Positions 1-10,215 of a stretch of 64,000 nucleotides of DNA are shown here, one piece after another. Location of the stretch: NCBI GenBank assembly GCA_021401465.1, contig JADDMT010000027.1, positions 273,058 to 337,057 on the forward strand, written 5' to 3'. Source of the stretch: Teratosphaeria epicoccoides (lineage: Eukaryota > Ascomycota > Dothideomycetes > Mycosphaerellales > Teratosphaeriaceae). The notes below the pieces were generated by a model. It ran no database searches. It saw nothing but the letters and a program-made list of their open reading frames with translations, and was not told the origin of the DNA. Both the position numbers and the translations under genes were made by a program. Position 1 is the first letter of the stretch. Each line of letters opens with the position of its first letter.

Positions 1-1718
1 CGAGACAAGTTGCGAAGCTTCGACAGAGACTCGAGGTCTCTGCTCAATAGAGGTGCATCTCCTTGCACTCGAAGCGACAATGACTCCAGGTTGATTAAGG
101 AGCACAACGGAGCGATGACCAATTTCGGAGGTTCCGTGACATATCTGTGCGGAAGTGCCAATTCAAGGCGGACTAGTTGTGGCATGAGCAGGCCCATCCG
201 AAGCAGAGTAGGATGCGTCGCCTCGCTACGCAGTGACGTGAGCCGTAGAAACGGCGAAGTACGCCACGTCAGGTCTGGCATGGTCCCCTGTAACGTCATT
301 GATTCGAGTCGAGGGCGAGCCGCAAGGGAGCAAAGCAGGCGCTCCGTCGAATTTGACGAAGACCAACTCAGTAGCGAATCGAGCCGCAGCTCACGAAGCC
401 TCGGCAGAGCTTCGACCATTTCTGCGAGCATAGAGACTGAGCGTGGATCGTTCTCTCTCAAGCCGATATCGAGCGTCTCTAGACCTGGACAATATTTTGC
501 CAAGGAGGTAGATAGGTCTTGAGGGACCATCTCTGCATGCCCCACACATAGCGAGCGGAGTGAAGGTCCTAGCAGACGATGTACCCACACTTCAGGAGAC
601 GGAAGGGGTAGCTCGATCGACGGTCGATAGATTAGGACCGACTCGAGCTTGCGGAATGATACTGTTGAGAGCTGCTCGTTCAGATTTCTGGGATGTACGC
701 AAAGGTGGCGGACCTGGTTCGCGTATTACTGGCGTCGACTGGGCTCAACGGATGAAAGGAAAAATTTACGAAGATCCATGTTCCGCCACGCAATGGACAT
801 TACAGGATCGAGCCAGCTTCGCGCCACACACGCAATGTGCCAGTACTGTTCCCTGTCTCCTGAATGATACGGCTCCAGGCGGTGGTGTACGATAAATGAG
901 ACCAGCTCTGGAAGGCGAAAGACCTCGGCCATGGGGTCGCGGGAGGTCATGGTTGTTGTTGCAAGGTATTATTGAGACGAGGCAGCAAGCAAAGGTGAAG
1001 AGAGCAGGACGGGGTCAAAGCCCTCAATAGTCCTGAAGATGACGGAGAGAGGTGAGTCAGGAAGGAAGAAATCCTCCACGGTGCGTCAGACTGCTTACAG
1101 AATCCGCCGACCCAAATGCTTGCTTCAGTGCCAGGCGGGCTTGTGCTTCTACATCTGTCTTGAGGTCCTCTCGTCCTCTTACCTGTGGTGATCCATCAAG
1201 CGTGACTTTTCAATGTTCCATGCTCAATGAAGAAACAACCATCTCTAGCAGCGCAAATTTTGGCCCAGAGATCGACAAGCACAGTAGTCGAAAATCATGA
1301 ACTTTTGGGAGAGATTTCAACTTCAAAGGCATAGAGCATAGAAAAAGTCCTATAATATAGATAATTATATATAATTGCATAAGCAGATTCTTGATATTAA
1401 CATAAATCTTCCTACAACAAAGATTTAATGTATATCTTAAATTTTCAGTTTCTAATAAAGATAAAATACTTAAGAAATAATAGCTTTTTCTAGCTTAGAG
1501 TATATAGTTACTTAAAAGCTCTACTAGTACTATAACTAGTGAGTATTACTAAATGTAGTCTAGTTGACTAACTAGTATCAATCCTACTAGTAGTGCTACT
1601 ACAGCGCTACTAACGCATTAGAACTACTAGCTGAGGCTAACTGGTGCTGCGACTAAAGAGCAACTAATCACAACCTAATCGGCACGTTTCGACCGCCGTC
1701 GGGAGCTCAGAGACCCGG
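1..1718. other. Gene-free left edge with an AT-rich island
   Basis: I recognise no protein in any frame here; the open frames are short and lack domain-like composition. Bases about 1335-1640 change sharply to AT-rich sequence dense in TA, CTAG and TATA words (many ctactag and actagt strings). This resembles the islands at 56.94-57.43 kb and 62.28-63.18 kb and is typical of old repeats mutated by RIP. No element boundary or coding remnant is visible. Confidence 0.5.
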
Positions 1719-1943
1719 CTACCCGGCTACATTCCACCAATTGGAACACGCGGCCAGCCACGGCAGCTCCCGCAGAATCTGGTGACACGCTATGTCCCAG
1801 CCACAGATGTAGCAGATGGTACTGCCACCTCGGTATGCAGCGCTGTGACACCCGCGTGGAGCGGCGCAGGACAGCCTCTCGTAGTCGACGATAGGGCGCA
1901 TATTGCCGTCGGGCGCGAGACAGTGGCCACGAGCAGGCTCATT

Positions 1944-2880
1944 CTAGCGGAACCTATGGTGCTGATTGAAACCTAGCCTCGAACAGCCTTCGCGGTCTAT
2001 ACCTCTGGCTGAGAAGCCATCTTGATCTGAGAAGAGTCATGGAAAATCAGCTTGTCGGAGGTGGTATACGTTGTCGCAGCAAGAGAACGTACCGTGACCA
2101 TCTGAGTCAAATCCATCCGAATCGTATCCGTGCTTGTCAAAGCCGGCTCTCGAATAGCCAAAGGCGTCTCGATCTAGACAACGTCGTATCCACCCGCTCT
2201 ATATAACGAGCGATGAAGTCCGATGAAGGAGTAACCCAAGATGTCAAATCCTTCAAAGTCTGGCAAGTACGTTAGTCAAGCGTCGAAGATGGTCGAGGCG
2301 GAGCAAATATACCGTGCCCGTAGGTCAAGAAACCCTCAGCGTTTATTCTCCGTGTGTCGACACATTGACGATCTGCAGAGAGCATTAGACCTATTCGAGT
2401 AGGCATTCAACAACAGTCATACCGTAACCTGCTTCGTTAAAGCCAGTCCAGTCAAAGCCCTCCTATATAGTCGTTAGTGCCAACTCACATCACGGATTTT
2501 TGGCGGTCTGCAGAATGCTTACATGGTCTCTGCCATTTCTGTCCCGCCCGGCGTCATCGAAACCATGGCGCTCATAGCCTGAGAAGTGGTAATGGCTTGG
2601 CATGTAACATTGGCGCAGTCTGTTCTGAAAGCAGCCGGTGTGCTGTATTCTTCGGTCTTATCGTCCCACTTCGAGAGCAAGACGATGCGCGGAGCTTTCC
2701 TACTGCTAAGGAAGCTCTGTATGGTCTCGTCCGAGGTCGTACCACAAATGTCCTTGTCGTAGCAGGGGACCGGGTAGTATATGTACGTGGCGAGGGTATT
2801 GTGTCGTGATTGCTTATCGTGCAGTCCTACAGGCAAATTGACTGGCGTATTGTCATAGTCGCGCTGACCGCATGGCAATG
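1944..2880 (-). CDS. Unrecognised multi-exon protein made of G-[FYI]-[DNS]-x-x pentapeptide repeats (5' end unresolved)
   Basis: No single long frame shows this gene; it appears when fungal-type introns are removed. Exon 2578-2523 reads GYERH GFDDA GRDRN GRDH. Intron 2463-2522 (60 nt, GTAAGC, CACTAAC, TATATAG) leads into GFDWT GFNEA. Intron 2373-2422 (50 nt, GTATGA, TCTAAT, CTGCAG) leads into CVDTR RINAE GFLTY. Intron 2260-2312 (53 nt, CTAAC, GCCAG) leads into GFDIL GYSFI GLHRS. Intron 2027-2092 (66 nt, GTACGT, TCTCAG) leads into GFSAR GIDRE GCSRL GFNQH and a TAG at 1944. The five-residue register survives across each of these junctions, three of them phase 1, which is strong evidence of coding. 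Around 2165-2185 the register is broken after GYDVV by a TAG: either a frameshift, or an intron with a poor GTTACT donor. It resumes with GYSRA GFDKH GYDSD. An acceptor TTCTCAG at 2579 implies more exons upstream; pentad-like DYDNT PVNLP lies near 2850. The frame continues past the TAG to 1719 with a Cys-rich segment. I do not recognise the family. It is divergent from the dicer gene. Confidence 0.5.
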
Positions 2881-3179
2881 CTGCTGCGATATGTTCTTCC
2901 ATAAGTAGAGACTGCTGACGATGGCATAGCAATGTGCCGTCATCGCTCCCAAGGTAGAGCGGGCGGAAGGATCCCGCTCTCTTTATGCCCACCACGAGTT
3001 CTTCCCAGAGCTTGCCTCGATGGACGAATGTCGTGAGTGATCGTGCAGTCAGACGCCAACGCAACGAGCTATGCGGCCTGGTGCAAATTGCTGCGAATGG
3101 CATGCCGCTCAGCAGTCTCTAACCTGACCATCCGTGCTGCAATCAAATTGACAGGGACATCACGAAAGCCGAGAGCGAG

Positions 3180-6100
3180 ATGGCCGTCGAGATGCAGCAA
3201 CAACAGTCCGAGTTCAGGCTCCGCTCGTACCAACAAGAAATGCTCGACGCTAGTCTCCAGCGTAATATCATCGTAGCAATGGACACTGGAAGTGGCAAGA
3301 CTCACGTTGCCATCGCCTTACTGAGATCTGTCTTGCAGACGGCACAGCTGGGAAAGCTGGCCTGGTTCATGTCGCCGTCGGTGGCTTTGAGCAATCAGCA
3401 GTACCGAGTCCTGCAACAGCATCTTGCTGCATACCGCATCATCACACTAACCGGAGCGGACGGCGTCGATAAGTGGACAGATCAGAGACTGTGGGATGCT
3501 GCACTTTCCGGTGTCAACGTCGTGGTGGGCACACCAGCGGTTTTGGCTGACGCTCTCACGCACGCTTTCGTTCGCATGGACCGCTTGAGCCTTCTCATTT
3601 TTGACGAAGCTCATCGCTGCGTCAAGAACAGTCCCATGAACAACATCATGAAAAACTTCTACCATCCGGCTAAGGCCAAGAACGAACATGTGCCTCACAT
3701 TCTTGGCTTGAGCGCCAGCCCGGTGATGGGCTCGAAGCAAGGAAGCCTGGAACAACTCGAAGCGAACCTAGATGCTGTAGCCATGACACCCAGCGTTGAA
3801 CGTGCAGCCCTTCGAAAACATGTTCATCCACCACAGATGTTGATCTCGACATTTAGAGCCAGTCCCCAATTTGCCGTGCCTAGTGCGAGTGGGCCTTGCG
3901 ACGCATTGGTGGTGGCGGCCGAGGAATATGATTTCGACGCCGATCCATACCTGCTTGACCTGAAACAGGCAGGTGACGAACGTTTTCGGGCTCGACCGGA
4001 CAAACTGTTGCAGAAGACCAAGCCGTATTGTAGCGAGGAGCTGAGGGCTCTCAGCCGCCGAGTCACAGCGCTATATGAGCAGCTCGGAATCACAAGTGCA
4101 GAATGGTACCTCAGCACATATGTGAGACGCTTCAGAGAGGGCCTGCAGAGTACTGGCATTATGCCCGACCTAGCGCTGCGAGAACAATATCACCTGATGG
4201 CAATACTGGATGGCATCGTGCCCCCGGAACGACACGTCGGTGTCGTCACGCCTCCCAAGACAAGTGCCAAATTTCAACAGCTCTTGTGTCTTCTTAACCA
4301 GCAATCAGGTCCACTACGCCGTGGCATCATATTTGTGGAACAGCGCGCAACAGTCTCTGCACTGACGCACCTCCTCGAAATCCACAGTGTCCCGTATAAG
4401 ATCGGCGGCTTCGTTGGTACATCTGCAAACCGAGCTCGAAAGATGGTAAGCTAGATCCCTCGATGCTGTACTCTATAGTTTCTTGGCATTCTAGATTGAC
4501 TTGTCTCTCCTAAGAGCCTTGCAGACCTCGCAGATTCGAAACAATATGAGCAAGATCTCGAGCTTTTTAGGAGCGGCGCAAAGAATCTCATGATCGCAAC
4601 GAATGTGTTGGAAGAAGGCATTGATGTTTCTGCTTGCAACCTTGTCATCTGCTTTGACCTGCCAAAGAATCTTGTATCATTTGTTCAGCGCCGTGGCCGG
4701 GCTCGCCAGACAGGTAAGGATGACTGCGAATTTTCAGTCTCGCAGTCTTTTGACCTACTGAGAACAGACTCCGCGTACTGTCTTTTCATTGCCAGCGACG
4801 ACTTGAAATCCGACCCGGGCAAATGGCAGACGTTGGAGGCTAAGATGAAAGAAGCGTACATGCAGGATCGCTCGGACCCGGAGCAGACCGGAGAAGACGA
4901 AGACGCAATTGCGAATCGGAAATACCGCGTGGAGTCTACCGGCGCCCTGCTCACGCTGGAGAATGCGAAAGCTCATCTGTACCACTTCTGTGCAGTCAGT
5001 GCCTTGGAAGTGAGCAAATATGTGGATCTCCGGCCAGAATTCGCGACTATGGAACGCAGCGGTCCGCTGCCTTGGACGGCGACCGTGACACTACCGTCGC
5101 TCATTCATTCCGACCTGAAAAGCGCAGCATGTTCCCGAGCTTGGAAACTTGAGGAAAGTGCCATCAAAGATGCCGCCTTCGAAGCATACATTGCGCTTCA
5201 CAAAGCAGGCCTTTTGAACGACAACCTACTGCCGCTGGTCAAAGACTATGCACCAAAAACCGGTGAGCACATTGACCAGCCATCGTTGCTCACTGTATCA
5301 GAAAGGAAAAGCTCGTGGCATGTCTTGGCTCCCTCAAATGGTGCATGGCACTCATTGAAAGTCAACATCAGCGGAGACGGAAGACACTGGATTACCCACA
5401 TACTGATCCCGCTGGCATGGCGCCAGAGCGACAGTCTATATCTTCATTGGAACGAGCTTGTACAGTATCACGTCTCGCTGGAGCCTGATGACGACGCGGG
5501 AACGGAAATGAGTTCAGGACATTTGCAGCAAGCCACGCAGAAATTGCTCCGCAACGTTCACGGTGACCGAGTTCCTGCCGATTGCAACGACCTCATGTTT
5601 GCAATCGTCGACATTTGTGGTCACGCTCCATCCCTACATCACAGCGAGAAAGTCATGCTACGGCTGAAGAGTCAAGGTGACCGTTTGTTCGTTGCCGAGC
5701 GCTCCAGTGTTGAGGCAGCAGGCAATCCAATCCTCGTCAGAGGCTTCCCTAAACGAAAAGACTTCTTGCACCCACTTACAGCTGGCTCAAAAAACGCTGC
5801 ATACACCACCGAGCGGCTGGTCTTGCCAGACGAGTGCTATGTCGAGCAGAACCTTTCCTTCGAATCAGCACTTGTCGCCACCTTCATACCCTCCATATTG
5901 CACCGCATCGAGATCTGCCTGTCTGCACTGCGGTTGCAAACAACAACCTTACGGGACATAGGGTTTCATGGCACGGACCTGATCATTGAGGCCATCACCG
6001 CCCCGGCCGCTAATGAAAGCGTTGACTACAATCGACTTGAGTATCTTGGCGACGCGATCCTTAAGTTCTGTGCGAGTCTTCAAGTCATGGCTCAACATCC

Positions 6101-7412
6101 GACGTGGCCGGAAGGCTATCTCACAGTTGAGAAGCTCCGCCTCGTGCGGAATAGCACACTGACCGACGCAGCTCTGGACTGCGACCTCGACAAGTTCGTT
6201 CTCACGAAGCCGTTCACTGGCGCAAAATGGCGCCCGCCGCGGCTAAGCGATTACCATGAAGCTGATCAAAGTCCAGGGACGAGGGAGATATCCAGCAAAG
6301 TGCTTGCCGACGTGGTCGAGGCTCTCATCGGTGCGGCTTACGTGGACGATGGCCTGGACAAGGCTTTCATGTGTCTCAAGACGCTACTGCCCAAGGAGAG
6401 CTGGCACGACGATGCCGTCAAACGATTGACGATGGACTTGGGCCCAAGCACTGGACTAATGCTCGACTCACTGGAACAGCTGGTAGGGCATCAGTTTCGG
6501 CATCCTCAACTCCTTGTAGAAGCCGTGACACATGCATCGCTCCCTTTTTCATCGAGTGGCATGTCATACGAACGCCTGGAGTTCCTCGGAGATGCGGTCC
6601 TTGATTTGGTCATTGTCCCGAAGCTTTATGCATTCACAAAGCGTTCGCTGGAACACTATGAGATGCACACCATGCATGAGGCTTTGGTCAATGGCCTCTT
6701 CCTGGGCTACTGCTGCATGTCTTACGGCATGCCAGAGGCTACAAGCCATGTGGTCAAGTCCGAGGCAAGCGGCAAATTCGAGGTACAGCAAGGCACTCGG
6801 CATCTTCATCTCCATGATTTCATCCGAGCAGGGTCTGCACTCGTTCGTGACAAGCAGACATATCTGCAGCGTCACAGCGAGATGCACGGAGCTATCTCTG
6901 AACGTCTCCGTGTTGGAGCGACGTATCCCTGGCTTGAACTCCATGCTCTAAATCCCGCAAAGTTCTTCTCAGATCTCGTTGAGTCGGTGTTGGGCGCGAT
7001 CTACGTCGATTCCAATGGCGACCTGAGCGCTTGTGAAGCGTTCGTGGAACGTCTGGGTATTTTTGACGTGATGAATCGGCTCCTGAACGACGATGTCGAA
7101 GCGAAGTCCCCGAAGGAGTTGGTCGGCATCGCGGCCGACGTTGAGCAAGTGAGGTACAAGAACTCCGTGAAGATGCATGACGATGGAAGAAGGGAGCACT
7201 CGACGGCAATCTGCGTTGGCGACGACGAGGTGGCTAGAGTCGAGGGGTGCGGCAGTAAGGCAGAGGCTGAAGTCAGAGCTGCAATCTGTGCTTTAGAAGT
7301 CCTGGAGACTCGCAGGAACCGGAATGGTAGAAAGCGAAAGGCTGATCAAGACGCACGAGGCGGCGCCGAAGCATCGCAAGGGCTAGATGGGGACGTTGCG
7401 ATGAGTGTGTGA
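3180..7412 (+). CDS. dcl2: Dicer-like endoribonuclease, DCL-2 type
   Basis: Dicer cleaves double-stranded RNA to small interfering RNAs; fungal Dcl2 proteins act mainly against mycoviruses and transposons. Two exons: 3180-4445 and 4515-7412, with a 69-nt phase-0 intron (GTAAGC to CTAAG), giving 1387 residues, normal for the family. Order of domains: Walker A helicase motif MDTGSGKT near residue 38; DEAH box near 140; helicase C domain with NVLEEGIDV and QRRGRARQ spanning the splice; dicer dimerisation region about 565-660; RNase IIIa with YNRLEYLGDAIL near 926; RNase IIIb with YERLEFLGDAVLD near 1106; and a dsRNA-binding-like end about 1296-1355 containing GSKAEAEVRAA. The acidic E and D residues of both RNase III signatures are present, so it looks active. 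No clear PAZ domain is visible, as often in fungal Dcl2. The ATG at 3180 opens the domain-bearing frame directly. The gene is divergent from the pentapeptide-repeat gene. Confidence 0.95.
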
Positions 7413-8496
7413 CAAGCGCGGCTGAGACGAGCGATGAGGCGTCCACGGCGTGAGGGCTTGAAGCAAGCGTACACGGCAGCGGTTTTTGAGAAATGAAAGT
7501 ATAGAGACTGACAGTGACAGCATACAAGGGCTCAGGGAGATCCAAGGCGGAGCTCAAATACATATTTGTGTAGCTTGATGCAGGTGTCGAGCATGAATTT
7601 CGGCTCAGCCCATAATGCTTTCAGCAGTATTCTCGCTATTCGGAATTGTCATGCAGCTGGATCTGGGCCATCCGCACTCCTCGAGACATGTCCGGCTCCA
7701 GCAAGGAAAGCCACGAGCCACCAGCCCGTTCGCAAATCCGCTCGGAGCCAGAACGTCTCGAAACCCGCTTCTAATAGTTGAGTGCCTATCGCTGCAGCTT
7801 ATAACGTAGGATGCAGCATAGTATCTCGACAAGAGCCACAAATGACTTCGTGCAGCACTTTACGCGAGGTTCTATCCAGTACTAATGTATCCAGCAATGT
7901 TCTTTGCGGGCCCATGTCCGCGCGCAGAGGATACAGGAGGCCTGCGGGAAAGTGCTCGGTGAGCGGATGCACGTGTCCGATGCGATGGGAGACTTCTCGC
8001 GTGGACCGATGCACTGGTCGCCGATGTGGTATGACAGTGTGGGATCTGACATGGATGTCTCGAGCGGTTCTCGGATGCAGTGAAGTGCAGCTGAACTGGG
8101 ACATGAGTGGCGAGTTGCTGTCACACACGGGCCTACCACTAAGCTCGATCATTACGGTCCGTTGTCTCTTTCTTCCGATTATTTCAAGCAAGGCAATCGC
8201 AGATGCGAGCATCGCTTAGCCGGTGGACTTAGTAGACCGTTCGCATCGGGACTCCAGAGATCAAACCGATCTGAAGCAGCGCATGGATGTATCTAGTAGT
8301 CAGGACCAGTCAGTAGTCAGTATCGGTTCGACATGCCCAGATCTAGTCGGTGCTACTTCCACTTCCCCTGTGACACTGACGCATTGACTCCGACACGTCA
8401 TCCCAGAATCGATAGACGCCGTACAAGCCGCCTTCAGAGCCTCGACAGAGTAGCGGAGGGAAATCCAACGCGTTTCGCCCACTGACGAGTGAGGAA
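7413..8496. other. Intergenic, no gene seen
   Basis: This 1.1 kb separates the stop codons of the convergent dicer and ketopantoate reductase genes. Overlapping open frames up to 145 codons occur on both strands around 7.8-8.2 kb, but none has recognisable motifs and they mutually overlap. I see no repeat or RNA gene. Confidence 0.4.
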
Positions 8497-9495
8497 TCAC
8501 ATCTTCGACCCCGAGCATTGATCCCTCCTCTGCAGCGCCTTCTTCAGCAGGACATACAGCGTCTGCACCCTCGGCATTTCGACCCCGTGCTCCCTCGCAA
8601 TCCGCACAGGATTCCCCAAAATAGCCTCCAACTCCACAGGCCTCCCGCCCTCCCAATCCCACCGCATACTCGGACTGCAGCCCGGCTCCAGCCTCCCCGT
8701 CGACTCCACGACCTGCTGCGGCGAGGGCAGTCCCTCTGGCAAAGGCCTGCGCAGCACGATTTCCGCGGCGCGCAAAACCTCGCGCATCACCCCGAGCAGG
8801 TGCGCGGCAAAGTCCGGGTCTGTGCACATTCCGCGGTTGTCGACGCCGCCGGCGAGGACGGAGGACGGGTTCATGCCGGCGTTGGTCGCGAGTTTGTGCC
8901 AGCGGACGAACTGCATGGTGGGGTGGTCGAAGAGGCGGGCGTCGGGCACGCCGCCGGCTTGGAGCAGCTCGACGAAGCGTGTGGCGCTCTGCGTGGCGCT
9001 GCTGGTCGGGGCTTGGTCGTGTGGCGCGAACGGCCCGACGGATGTTCGTGTGAGGCGGTAATGCTTGATCCGCCCCGGCTCCAGCTGCGCGACGCTCGCG
9101 ACGGTGGTGGCGGTGACGATCGGCGCGTGTGGGAAGCGTGTGAGGTACGGGTCCTCGACGCCAATGCCGTTCTGCATCAGAGCAATCGTCGTGCCGTTCC
9201 CGACCAGACCATCGAGCAGCTTGGCGTCGTCCTTCCCCAAAGCTTTCGTCGCCACGAGGATGCAATCCCATCTGACGCCGCACTGTCTAGCCCCTGCCGG
9301 ACCGCCGAACGTCTGACGCGGCTTGAACACGTACTCCCCGAATTCCGGGCTTGTGATCCTGAAGCCGCTGGACTTTACGGCTTGATAGTTGGAGCGACAT
9401 ATGGCGGAGATTGAAGTGTTTGGAGCTTGGGCGAGGCGGGAAGCGAAGAAAGAACCTATTGCGCCGGCGCCGACCAGCAGGATCCTGATTGACAT
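8497..9495 (-). CDS. 2-dehydropantoate 2-reductase (ketopantoate reductase)
   Basis: This enzyme reduces 2-dehydropantoate to pantoate with NADPH in pantothenate and coenzyme A synthesis. The single-exon frame gives 332 residues. The N-terminus opens with the Rossmann glycine motif LLVGAGAIGSFFASRL (residues 6-21). VATKALGKDDA, near residue 85, carries the lysine expected of ApbA/PanE N-terminal domains, and MQNGIGVED follows near 110. The C-terminal helical domain includes RWHKLATNAGMNPSSVL, which matches the conserved KLATNA-type signature of the family and contains its catalytic lysine. The ATG at 9495 sits immediately before the nucleotide-binding strand, so the start is secure. Paralogues with other 2-keto substrates exist in fungi, so the exact substrate is inferred. 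Confidence 0.92.
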   Translation of the reverse strand: MSIRILLVGAGAIGSFFASRLAQAPNTSISAICRSNYQAVKSSGFRITSPEFGEYVFKPRQTFGGPAGARQCGVRWDCILVATKALGKDDAKLLDGLVGNGTTIALMQNGIGVEDPYLTRFPHAPIVTATTVASVAQLEPGRIKHYRLTRTSVGPFAPHDQAPTSSATQSATRFVELLQAGGVPDARLFDHPTMQFVRWHKLATNAGMNPSSVLAGGVDNRGMCTDPDFAAHLLGVMREVLRAAEIVLRRPLPEGLPSPQQVVESTGRLEPGCSPSMRWDWEGGRPVELEAILGNPVRIAREHGVEMPRVQTLYVLLKKALQRRDQCSGSKM

Positions 9496-10215
9496 TCTTC
9501 TTCAGCGCCCAGACGCCCCGGTTGACTTATTGTTGAACGGTGTGTCACATAAGTATGCCTCACACATATCCTACCTAGTCCTGTCAACAACAAATCAGCC
9601 AGACTAACCCTAACATCTAATAACCATATCACATACAAGCGCCTATCCCCTCCAAATCTGCCTAATAGGTCGAATTCCCCCTAATGCAACCGCTAAGAGC
9701 TAGATGTTTAGCCTAGATAGTAGACATTACTTGTACCTGTTACGCGAAAATTCCCCTGACTAAATAGCACATGTAATTACAGATTACCCTAACTACCTGT
9801 CCCTACTTTACCTACCTAGCCCATGCCCCCTTCCTCTGTCACAAAACCCTCCACCTCGCGGCCACAGGCGACAGACCCAAAAACCACTCCACTCCACTCC
9901 ACTCCACAGAAAGGAGGGAGGCATTAGTGTGAAGCAGAAAAAGACAGCAAAGGGGTCGTCAAAGCAGAGGTCTCTCTCTCGCGGAAAAAAGCGGCTGTCT
10001 CCTCGAAAAAGGGTGGAATATAGTACATAGTACATACATAAATCTACCATTGACGTCTCCCTGTTGTGTCGTCTCCTCGCGCGCCTTCATTTTCACAGCG
10101 ATCAGATGTCGCCGCGCCAAAAGCTTCAACGTCCGATCCACGATGCACCCCAACACGGTGCCGAGAGAGGACATGCCCAGAACAATCAGCGCACCCGAGC
10201 ATCTCACTCAGATTC
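9496..10215. other. Intergenic between reductase start and RFC1 stop
   Basis: This holds the upstream region of the ketopantoate reductase gene and the 3' flank of RFC1. About 9600-9800 is a pyrimidine- and TA-rich stretch with many cctaa words. A short tandem of ccact units lies at about 9885-9905. No coding frame is supportable. Confidence 0.4.

Noticed and set aside
2519..3103. 194-codon minus-strand open frame upstream of the pentapeptide exons
   Set aside because: Its 3' part overlaps the pentad-coding exon in a different frame, and the pentad frame is the one that keeps register across the intron. The 5' part might hold real exons, but I could not join it.
8300..9414. Open frames of about 300 codons on both strands over the ketopantoate reductase gene
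   Set aside because: They overlap a clear enzyme in other frames and are Arg/Pro/His-rich shadow translations.
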